DNA from: Chitinophagaceae bacterium
GTDB lineage: Bacteria; Bacteroidota; Bacteroidia; Chitinophagales; Chitinophagaceae
DNA length: 6,396 nt
Direction of reading: 5' to 3'
Assembly (NCBI GenBank): GCA_016787105.1
Contig: JAEUVI010000373.1
Span: 1-6,396, forward strand
Shown one piece after another: positions 1 to 4,966 of the stretch; position 1 is the stretch's first letter; each line of letters begins with the position of its first letter. The translations under genes were made by a program, and so were the position numbers. Below the pieces are notes generated by a model. The model saw only the letters and a program-made list of their open reading frames with translations. It was not told where the DNA came from and made no database searches.

Positions 1-17
1 TGAGAGTTGTTTTCCAT
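1..17 (-). CDS. possible 5' end of a gene leaving the left edge
   Basis: Reading the minus strand from position 17 gives ATG followed by codons for E-N-N-S, then the window ends. The composition (AAC, GAA, TCT) suits a gene start, and about 200 bp without a convincing gene lies between it and guaD, which would fit a divergent promoter region. Only five complete codons are visible, so this is a guess. A second in-frame-shifted ATG lies at 20-22. Alternatively the edge is simply intergenic, or TGA at 1-3 is the stop of a plus-strand gene to the left. Confidence 0.18.
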
Positions 18-222
18 CTCATAAGAAAGCATTTTGTATGAAAGTATATTACTGATTCGGGAGAAAAGTACGAACCTTTGGTATGGTTACAACCGTTAGG
101 TTTCAAAAATTAACCCAGAATTCATATTAGCTGTAAATTCGTGCGTAATGTGTGGAAAATTGGATGGTTATTCACAGATTTAATGATTTTAATCACCTGT
201 TTGCAGTTTGAAAACGAATGTG
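18..222. other. intergenic region upstream of guaD
   Basis: This AT-rich stretch has no convincing ORF on either strand. It should hold the guaD promoter, but I found no exact match to the Bacteroidota promoter pattern (TTG near -33 with TAnnTTTG near -7). A nested weak inverted repeat is present: AACCT at 73-77 with AGGTT at 98-102 encloses GGTT (85-88) and AACC (91-94) separated by two bases. No T-run follows it, so it is not a standard terminator. Confidence 0.5.
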
Positions 223-702
223 ATGCTCAGCGAAAATCAAATAAAATTCCTGGAAAGAAGTGTTGAAATAGCAAAGCAGGGAATGCTTTCGGGAAAAGGA
301 GGACCATTTGGTTGTGTGATTGTTTTGAATGATGAAATCATTGCAGAAGGTTGCAATCTTGTTACTTCTACCAATGATCCTACAGCACACGCTGAATTAG
401 TTGCTATCCGTGAGGCATGTAAAAAGCTAAATACTTACCAGCTTACTGACTGTGAAGTATATGCGAGTTGCGAACCTTGCCCGATGTGCCTGGGGGCTAT
501 ATACTGGGCAAGGGTTAAGCAGGTAGTGTATGCCAATAATCGTCACGATGCTGCTGCGATAGATTTCGATGATAATTTTATTTATAAAGAAATCAATACG
601 GAGGATGCTGCGAAGCAGATCCCGTTTATTCATTATCCGCTTACTTCAGCAAAGGAGTTATTTAATCAGTGGCAGATAAAAGAAAATAAAAAAGAATACT
701 AA
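223..702 (+). CDS. guaD: guanine deaminase (cytidine deaminase-like fold)
   Basis: This enzyme hydrolyses guanine to xanthine and ammonia in the cytoplasm, a step of purine salvage and catabolism. From the ATG at 223 it is 159 residues, close to the 156 of Bacillus subtilis GuaD. The zinc site is complete: H56 and the proton-shuttling E58 in TAHAE, and C86 and C89 in CEPCPMCLGA. The GGPFG stretch near residue 27, the FDDNFIYKEI segment and the C-terminal NKKEY closely match my memory of the B. subtilis enzyme. In that enzyme the Asp of FDD and the last Tyr help bind guanine in a domain-swapped dimer. These features favour guanine deaminase over the tRNA adenosine deaminase TadA, which shares the zinc motif. 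Start choice: TTG at 208 and GTG at 220 are in frame, but ATG 223 gives the family length. No clear Shine-Dalgarno is seen. The gene stands alone and converges on the sigma-factor operon. Confidence 0.93.
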   Translation: MLSENQIKFLERSVEIAKQGMLSGKGGPFGCVIVLNDEIIAEGCNLVTSTNDPTAHAELVAIREACKKLNTYQLTDCEVYASCEPCPMCLGAIYWARVKQVVYANNRHDAAAIDFDDNFIYKEINTEDAAKQIPFIHYPLTSAKELFNQWQIKENKKEY

Positions 703-707
703 GGTAA

Positions 708-1073
708 TCAGGAGTTGAGTAGTTTGCTGCGTACCAGAATGTATGCGATGATAATCAGCATGAGAATGATAATTGCTACAATATATATCCAGGGTTGTTC
801 TTTCAATCGCAGCTTATTGCGGAATTCTTTTTTCTTTTCCAGTTTTTTGCGAAGGTCTTTGTTGAGTTGATCAACCATTGAATTTATTTCCTGCTTATCC
901 CCAAATTTACTCAAGCCCTCCAATGCATCTTCCGCGAATTCATTCTCAAGCAGTATTTTTTCTACTTCATGCTTTTTCGCTTCCGGCAATTTATTCTGCA
1001 GGTATTGCAGGAGGGTTTCCTGGTCAATATCCTGAGACAAGCTGGATAATATGTCTTTTAAATCACCGCTCAT
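708..1073 (-). CDS. single-pass membrane protein, probable anti-sigma-like partner of the ECF sigma factor
   Basis: This 121-residue protein starts inside the stop of the upstream sigma gene (ATGA overlap), so the two are translationally coupled. Residues about 18-56 (QETLLQYLQNKLPEAKKHEV, then LLENEFAEDALEGL) resemble the module at the N-terminus of many Bacteroidota anti-sigma and TonB-like proteins: a short helix, LSPEE-like turn, then 'LEKAxLDDPFLADALEG'. That module looks like an anti-sigma domain without zinc; no His-x3-Cys-x2-Cys zinc motif, and no cysteine at all, is present. A highly charged, coiled-coil-prone linker (about 62-92, rich in K and E) leads to one transmembrane helix (about 95-114), with only about seven residues beyond it. 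The N-terminal part should therefore be cytoplasmic, able to hold the sigma factor at the inner membrane. Unlike classical FecR-type anti-sigmas there is no periplasmic sensor domain, so any signal must come from another protein. The role is inferred from position and module resemblance. Confidence 0.72.
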   Translation of the reverse strand: MSGDLKDILSSLSQDIDQETLLQYLQNKLPEAKKHEVEKILLENEFAEDALEGLSKFGDKQEINSMVDQLNKDLRKKLEKKKEFRNKLRLKEQPWIYIVAIIILMLIIIAYILVRSKLLNS

Positions 1074-1663
1074 TTCTTGCTATCATCATTTATTTTTCTT
1101 TCAATCAGTATTTTCATATTTCGTTTTCCATTCTGGATATAGCTTTTTACCTGTAAAAGACTGTACCCTGTTTCTTCGCTTATTTCCTGGTAGCTTTTCT
1201 TTTGCAGGTAAAACAAAGTTACACATTGCTGCTGCTCCCTGTTTAATTCTTTCAATGAGCTTTCCATCAGGTCGAGGGTCTTGTCGTTTTGCAAAAGAGC
1301 ATTTTTATCCGGTTCAATGCCGGCAGCCATTATTAAGTTTTCATCCAGCGATGCCGGTGTTTTTCCCTGCCTGTCACGCAGCTTCATCAGGCAGTGGTTT
1401 TTTGCTACCATGTATATCCATGATTTGAAATATTCCACTTTGTATTTCTGCAACTCGGTTATTACTTTTAAAAATATCTGTTGTACGCTATCCTTCGCTT
1501 CTTCCTCATTTTTCAGGTATTTCATACACACACCCAATAGCAATAGCGTGTATCGCTCAAGCAATATACCCAGCCACTTGCTGTCATGGCCGGCATAAAA
1601 ATTTTCGAGCAGTTGCTGATCGGTTATATCGTTGTGCTTGTCCGCTTTCACAATATCGGGCAA
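1070..1663 (-). CDS. RNA polymerase sigma factor, ECF (sigma-70) family
   Basis: This protein redirects RNA polymerase to alternative promoters. It has the two-domain ECF layout: region 2 at about residues 30-98 (YLKNEEEAKDSVQQIFLKV, then WIYMVAKNHCLMKLRDR, covering the core-binding helix and the -10 recognition part), a linker at about 100-130, and region 4 at about 133-187 (LKELNREQQQCVTLFYL, then the helix-turn-helix SYQEISEETGYSLLQVKSYI). The length of 197 is typical. The start is unusual: an in-frame TAA lies four codons upstream and no ATG occurs before residue 47, which is inside region 2. The start is therefore TTG at 1663 or GTG at residue 5. The gene overlaps its membrane partner by four bases. 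Upstream is a 17-codon ORF, then an exported protein. Whether it has its own promoter or is read from the ppa side is unclear; TAATACTTTG overlaps the TTG start and only loosely resembles a -7 box. The target regulon cannot be told from the sequence. Confidence 0.9.
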   Translation of the reverse strand: MPDIVKADKHNDITDQQLLENFYAGHDSKWLGILLERYTLLLLGVCMKYLKNEEEAKDSVQQIFLKVITELQKYKVEYFKSWIYMVAKNHCLMKLRDRQGKTPASLDENLIMAAGIEPDKNALLQNDKTLDLMESSLKELNREQQQCVTLFYLQKKSYQEISEETGYSLLQVKSYIQNGKRNMKILIERKINDDSKK

Positions 1664-1691
1664 AGTATTATTTGTTTAGATGCAGAAATAG

Positions 1692-1745
1692 TCAGTTTTC
1701 ATATTTTTTCAAATGATCCCTGTAAGTTTCTTTTGAAATAGCCAT
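1692..1745 (-). CDS. possible 17-residue small ORF
   Basis: Directly after the TAA stop of the exported-protein gene, with no base between, an ATG opens an ORF of 17 codons ending in TGA: MAISKETYRDHLKKYEN. It would be a soluble, charged, probably helical peptide with no signal sequence or membrane segment. The stop-start contact (TAAATG) suits translational re-initiation, and the ORF ends 28 bp before the sigma-factor start. Its residues (K, E, Y, D, N, T) look like ordinary protein rather than random AT-rich translation. I do not recognise it. It may instead be chance, or the remnant of a longer gene. Confidence 0.33.
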   Translation of the reverse strand: MAISKETYRDHLKKYEN

Positions 1746-2354
1746 TTAGTAAACCAAAGGCATGAGTGCTTCATTCTGCTTTACAATAAAACGGATAGTG
1801 ATAATGCAGGCATATTCATTGCTGCTCATTTTGCCCCATGAAAATGAAAGCGGTGACAACCTGGACATTTTCAGGAAATAGTTGTGCGTACTTCCTTCAA
1901 CCTTTCCTTCCGATACTATATCTGAATTGGTAGAATTGCTGAATCGTTTACCAAATTCACGTTCAAAACGGTTAAATTCTGTCTTTACTGTTTGCAGGCT
2001 TTTTTCTGAATAAGCTATCAGTTGGTAGACCAGTATGGTATCCTTTAAGGAAGCGGAATCAGAGAGCTCCATTTCTGATTCTGCCAGTATTACTTCAATT
2101 TTCGAGGGCTGAAAAGAAAAGGGATTTTGAAGACCGTATTTCCCTTTAAAAAAGAAAAGTGTTGAGTCTGTTCTTTTGTGTATACTTTTTTCTGAAAGGA
2201 AAGGGTTATTGATGAGGCCTTTTAAAAACTCACTGAATTTATCAACAAATGGGTTGACTGGATAGTATTCATCGGTCACATCTACGATTACGTCCTGCGA
2301 ATACGCGAGAACTGACATAGCGGAAATAAAGAATAGCAGAATTATTTTTTTCAT
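1746..2354 (-). CDS. exported protein of unknown function
   Basis: I do not recognise this 202-residue protein. It begins with a clear Sec signal peptide (MKKIILLFFISAMSVLAYSQ), with cleavage likely after A18 or Q20. There is no lipobox cysteine, so the mature protein of about 180 residues should be periplasmic or secreted. The rest is mixed polar sequence with alternating hydrophobic runs suggesting beta structure (KIEVILAES, DTILVYQLIAYS, and the C-terminal YACIITIRFIVKQNE), plus a helical segment around the KTEFNRFEREFGKRF stretch. Only one cysteine is present, so there is no disulphide pair. ATG at 2354 is preferred over the upstream ATG at 2381: it puts the signal peptide at the N-terminus and leaves a 5 bp gap after the transporter stop, whereas 2381 would overlap that gene by 22 bases. 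It lies between the transporter and the small ORF/sigma genes, so a sensor or sigma-target role is possible but unsupported. Confidence 0.75.
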   Translation of the reverse strand: MKKIILLFFISAMSVLAYSQDVIVDVTDEYYPVNPFVDKFSEFLKGLINNPFLSEKSIHKRTDSTLFFFKGKYGLQNPFSFQPSKIEVILAESEMELSDSASLKDTILVYQLIAYSEKSLQTVKTEFNRFEREFGKRFSNSTNSDIVSEGKVEGSTHNYFLKMSRLSPLSFSWGKMSSNEYACIITIRFIVKQNEALMPLVY

Positions 2355-2359
2355 TAGGC

Positions 2360-2782
2360 TTAAAAAATACCTTTCAACCATTTTATAATCGCGGAGTCCC
2401 AGCCAAGCATTTTTACTGCAGTGTATAATAAAACTACAGCGAAAATTTTCTTTACTGTTTCTTGAGATAGTGATAACGACATTTTGCTTCCCAGCCAGCC
2501 ACCCAATACAAACGCAACACTCATGATGAGTACCACTTTGATATCAATATAACCTTTATTGTAATAGTTTATTACAGCAAGGATACCGACAGGTAACAAT
2601 AACAGGCCTAATGAAGTGCCCTGTGCTTCATGCTGGCTGAAGCCAAGAAAAAAAATTAACGCAGGTACAATAATAATACCTCCACCTACGCCAACCATGC
2701 CGCTGAGTATTCCTGCAGCCAGGCCTATTACTATTAAGAGAATGATTGTCTCCATATTCATAGGTGAAAGTTTATCTTTCAT
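2360..2782 (-). CDS. half-length TauE/SafE family (DUF81) membrane transporter
   Basis: This is a 140-residue inner-membrane protein of the TauE/SafE family, whose members are proposed to export sulfite, sulfoacetate or other small anions. The family signature is clear at residues 20-40 (GLAAGILSGMVGVGGG, then IIIVP), followed by the HEAQGTS motif at 51-57. Hydrophobic segments lie at about 11-30, 34-48, 57-74, 82-98 and 110-126. Most family members are about 250 residues with two homologous halves; this one holds a single half and ends cleanly, with no second GGG motif downstream in any frame, so it should act as a homodimer or with a partner. Such short forms are common enough in Bacteroidota that decay need not be assumed. 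The start at 2782 lies 5 bp after the ppa stop and has a purine-rich AAGGGG 8 bases upstream; ATGs at 2761 and 2755 are alternatives. The substrate is unknown. Confidence 0.85.
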   Translation of the reverse strand: MKDKLSPMNMETIILLIVIGLAAGILSGMVGVGGGIIIVPALIFFLGFSQHEAQGTSLGLLLLPVGILAVINYYNKGYIDIKVVLIMSVAFVLGGWLGSKMSLSLSQETVKKIFAVVLLYTAVKMLGWDSAIIKWLKGIF

Positions 2783-2783
2783 G

Positions 2784-2796
2784 TCACCTACCCCTT
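2784..2796 (-). promoter_or_regulatory. purine-rich ribosome-binding candidate for the TauE/SafE gene
   Basis: On the minus strand AAGGGG (2796-2791) lies 8 bases before ATG 2782, and a second G-rich element, AGGTG, lies closer. They overlap the last codons and stop of ppa. The other genes of this window show little Shine-Dalgarno signal, so this supports the 2782 start over the two downstream ATGs and suggests coupling to ppa translation. Confidence 0.3.
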
Positions 2797-3330
2797 AAAG
2801 GTTTCCTTATAATGTTTGATACCGTTTTCAACGATTTTCAACGCTTTTACTTTATCGCCAAACTCTTCTACTACTACCGTTTTGTTTTCGAGTTTTTTAT
2901 ACTCTTCAAAGAAATGACGCATTTCATCAAAGAAATGTTTTTGTAATTCTTCAATGTTATTGTAGTGGTTTACGCTGGGGTCATTGCTTGCAACTGCGAT
3001 AATCTTATCATCGGCGTCGCCGCTATCTATCATTTGCATTACACCAATTACTTTCGCTTCCATCAGGCACAGTGCCTGTACGGGCATTGAAGTGATTACT
3101 AATATATCGAGCGGATCCTTGTCATCACCGTAGGTCTGCGGTATAAAGCCATAATTACTGGGATAATAAAAGGAAGAATATATAACGCGATCCAGTTTTA
3201 GTAATCCGGTATCTTTATCAATTTCATATTTCGCTCTTGACCCTTGTGGTATTTCTATTACGGCGTTTACAATTCTTGGGGCACTTTCGCCGGGACTGAT
3301 ACCATGCCAGGGATGTTTTACTGTAAGCAT
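2788..3330 (-). CDS. ppa: inorganic pyrophosphatase, family I (soluble)
   Basis: This cytoplasmic enzyme hydrolyses pyrophosphate to two phosphates and so pulls nucleic-acid, protein and lipid synthesis forward. At 180 residues it has normal bacterial length. The conserved elements are all visible: [13 protein letters not shown] (26-38, with metal/substrate residues E26 and K34), R48, [11 protein letters not shown] (56-66), the signature DKDPLD with metal-binding D70, D72 and D75, and D102, D107 and K109 in the [10 protein letters not shown] segment, matching the E. coli D97/D102/K104 set. The start is the ATG at 3330, in a typical position ahead of HPWHGISPG. It heads a tight run of minus-strand genes: the transporter follows after 5 bp. 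Upstream lies a 145 bp gap with a GC-rich leader able to fold. Family II (manganese) pyrophosphatase is excluded by the motifs. Confidence 0.97.
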   Translation of the reverse strand: MLTVKHPWHGISPGESAPRIVNAVIEIPQGSRAKYEIDKDTGLLKLDRVIYSSFYYPSNYGFIPQTYGDDKDPLDILVITSMPVQALCLMEAKVIGVMQMIDSGDADDKIIAVASNDPSVNHYNNIEELQKHFFDEMRHFFEEYKKLENKTVVVEEFGDKVKALKIVENGIKHYKETFKG

Positions 3331-3475
3331 AATTTAATGGTTATTTGATTAATCGGGTGGCTGCCACATTAGCGCGGTTGTCCGGTAATTGCGCTGCCTG
3401 CCAGAAAATAAACGAAATATTTTTCTATTTAAATTTTAATACTATTTACAGACCTCACAAATAAAGCACATTTGA
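3331..3475 (-). promoter_or_regulatory. ppa upstream region with a GC-rich potential leader structure
   Basis: This 145 bp gap separates the lipoprotein stop from the ppa start and probably carries the ppa promoter. Its distal half (about 3405-3475) is very AT-rich. On the minus strand TTG at about 3460-3458 is followed 19 bases later by TAAAATTT, a loose fit to a Bacteroidota promoter. The proximal half is abruptly GC-rich: AGCGC (3371-3375) pairs with GCGCT (3391-3395), with inner CGG/CCG pairing, and TGGC (3358-3361) can pair with GCCA (3400-3403). No start-proximal Shine-Dalgarno is evident. No intrinsic terminator with a T-run is seen after the lipoprotein gene. Confidence 0.4.
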
Positions 3476-3937
3476 TCATTTGAGTGTATCCTTATCTTTC
3501 AATGGTATAGTTAATGTTTGCACAGAATCCTGGTCATGTTGAAAAAGGTATTTCAGGTCTACCAGCCATACATTATTTTTCAGCAATACCTTTAGCGTAT
3601 CACGATCGTTTTTATATGAATTGGAATAGACAACTGTTGTTACAGAATCATTCACATGGGTCACGTCGTGTATATGTATTGTTGATTCCCGGTAGTTCCT
3701 CGTTGTTTCCGGGTCCGTTTTCTGGTAATTTCTTTCGTACAAATCAAAATATTGAAGATTGGATGTATCAGGTAGTAAAAACGTTTTTGCTTCACTGAAT
3801 TTACCATCCAGGGCGGAGCGGATAAAATTTCTTGCAGCATCAATATCATTTTCAGATTGGATTTTTTCTTCTGTATTTCCGCAACCTGCTAAAAACAAAA
3901 ACAGGGATGAGCCGGTAAGTAGTAAATACTGTTTCAT
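3476..3937 (-). CDS. small lipoprotein, DUF4878-like (NTF2-like fold predicted)
   Basis: This 153-residue protein starts with a lipoprotein signal peptide: a hydrophobic core, then the lipobox L16-A17-G18-C19, so C19 should be acylated and the protein anchored in an envelope membrane. The residues after the cysteine (GNTEEK) are acidic, reminiscent of the Bacteroidota surface-export signal, but this is suggestive only. The mature part follows the pattern of DUF4878 lipoproteins: a helix with 'AARNFIRSALDGKFSEAKTF', a middle segment, then strands TTVVYSNSYKNDRDTLKVLL and NVWLVDLKYLFQ (about 100-133) with the conserved W-V-D ending. These proteins are predicted to adopt an NTF2-like cone; their ligand is unknown. 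The gene starts 27 bp after the phoH stop and probably shares its transcript. The family call is from memory of motifs. Confidence 0.72.
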   Translation of the reverse strand: MKQYLLLTGSSLFLFLAGCGNTEEKIQSENDIDAARNFIRSALDGKFSEAKTFLLPDTSNLQYFDLYERNYQKTDPETTRNYRESTIHIHDVTHVNDSVTTVVYSNSYKNDRDTLKVLLKNNVWLVDLKYLFQHDQDSVQTLTIPLKDKDTLK

Positions 3938-3959
3938 CCCTGCAAGCTAATAAATCTTT

Positions 3960-3975
3960 AGCAGCTATGGCTGCT
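3960..3975 (-). other. short hairpin spanning the phoH stop codon
   Basis: AGCAGC (3960-3965) and GCTGCT (3970-3975) form a perfect 6 bp stem with a 4-base loop, and the phoH TAG stop (3967-3965) sits in the loop and stem. On the minus strand it is followed by AAAGATTTATT rather than a T-run, so it is not a standard terminator. It could slow ribosomes, protect the 3' end or reduce read-through into the lipoprotein gene. A 6 bp stem can arise by chance, helped here by the repeated CAG codons. Confidence 0.25.
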
Positions 3976-4966
3976 GTTTATCCCGGTAGGGTTTGAATTC
4001 CCTGGGTTCTTCTTCTTTACGTTCTTTATCATATGCCCTTAGTATGGCTTTTACCAGGCGGTGGCGCACCACGTCATCTTCATCCAGTTCTATATGTGCT
4101 ATGCCGTCTATATTTCTTAATATCCTTGCAGCCGTTTGCAAACCGCTTTTCTGGTTACGTGGCAGGTCTACCTGTGTCATATCACCGGTGATAATTGCTT
4201 TTGCATTTGCACCAATACGTGTAAGAAACATTTTCAACTGCAAATCCGTAGCGTTTTGCGCTTCATCCAATATGATAAAGGCATTATCTAATGTACGCCC
4301 ACGCATATATGCGAGAGGTGCTATTTCGATAGTACGTGTACTCATGTAATAACCGAGCTTATCAGCAGGTATCATATCATCGAGTGCATCGTAAAGCGGG
4401 CGCAGGTAAGGATCAATCTTTTCTTTTAAATCGCCGGGAAGAAAGCCGAGGCTTTCACCCGCTTCCACCGCGGGGCGGGTTAAGATTATTTTCTTAACAA
4501 CTTTATTTTTCAACGCACGTACAGCCAGTGCGACCGCAGTATATGTTTTACCTGTACCTGCTGGGCCGATAGCAAATACGATATCATTTTTTTCCGCTTC
4601 CTGTACAAGTTTCTTTTGATTGGCCGTTCTTGCCCGCACCGATTTTCCATTCGGTCCAAATACCAGGATCTCATTCGGGTTGCGCTCTACGAAGTGATCC
4701 ACGGTTTCAGCATCATCGCCACCAAGTATTTGCTCAAAATAGTTTTCGCTCATGTGCCCGTTCCGTTCCAGATACTGCACAATAAGATCTATTTTTTCCT
4801 TCGCATTTTCTACTTGTTCAGGAAGTCCGCTTAGCTTTAGCTGTGTTCCCCGTGAGAGTATTTTAAGTAGCGGGAATTTCTTTTTTAGAATGTCAAGTTT
4901 GCCATTATTAACACCGAAAAACTCAATAGGGTTAACGGTTTCGAGGTTGATGGTCGTTTCAGTCAA
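3965..4966 (-). CDS. ybeZ: PhoH family P-loop ATPase (YbeZ type)
   Basis: This 333-residue cytoplasmic ATPase belongs to the PhoH/YbeZ group, which is linked to RNA metabolism and works with the YbeY endoribonuclease in other bacteria. An N-terminal region of about 110 residues (ETVNPIEFFGVNN, then a small alpha/beta part) precedes the ATPase domain (about 112-316). Visible motifs are ANQKKL (Q-motif-like, 115-120), Walker A GPAGTGKT (134-141), TRPAVEAGESLGFLPGD (163-179), MRGRTL (221-226), Walker B FIILDEAQN (230-238, D234/E235), the TGDMTQVDLP sensor (260-269) and the arginine-bearing VVRHRLV (299-305). There is no C-terminal KH or N-terminal PIN domain, so it is not the PhoH2 type. The start is TTG at 4966: an in-frame TGA lies three codons upstream, and the next methionine, M72, would remove the conserved N-terminus. 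No ybeY neighbour is in the window; the gene is read away from the DUF5686 gene and toward the lipoprotein. Confidence 0.94.
   Translation of the reverse strand: MTETTINLETVNPIEFFGVNNGKLDILKKKFPLLKILSRGTQLKLSGLPEQVENAKEKIDLIVQYLERNGHMSENYFEQILGGDDAETVDHFVERNPNEILVFGPNGKSVRARTANQKKLVQEAEKNDIVFAIGPAGTGKTYTAVALAVRALKNKVVKKIILTRPAVEAGESLGFLPGDLKEKIDPYLRPLYDALDDMIPADKLGYYMSTRTIEIAPLAYMRGRTLDNAFIILDEAQNATDLQLKMFLTRIGANAKAIITGDMTQVDLPRNQKSGLQTAARILRNIDGIAHIELDEDDVVRHRLVKAILRAYDKERKEEEPREFKPYRDKQQP

Noticed and set aside
166..197. GGTTATT and AATCACC half-sites before guaD that resemble those in the 5144-5168 dyad and a GGTTATT before ppa
   Set aside because: The same 7-mers also occur inside coding sequence (near 1457 and 1061), and orientation and spacing differ, so a shared operator is not supported.
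223..702. tRNA adenosine deaminase TadA as the identity of the deaminase
   Set aside because: The zinc motif is shared, but the FDDNFIYKEI segment and the NKKEY C-terminus match guanine deaminase and not TadA.
878..1598. Plus-strand ORFs of 92-125 codons across the sigma and partner genes
   Set aside because: They lie antisense to a clear ECF sigma factor and its coupled partner, with low-complexity F/S/C-rich translations and no recognisable motif.
3433..3475. Intrinsic terminator after the lipoprotein gene (CAAAT/ATTTG pairing)
   Set aside because: The stem is five AT-rich pairs with no following T-run, too weak to call.
3514..3950. Plus-strand ORFs antisense to the lipoprotein gene, and a 62-codon minus ORF within it
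   Set aside because: The lipoprotein frame has a lipobox signal and family-like strands; the others are shadows without motifs.
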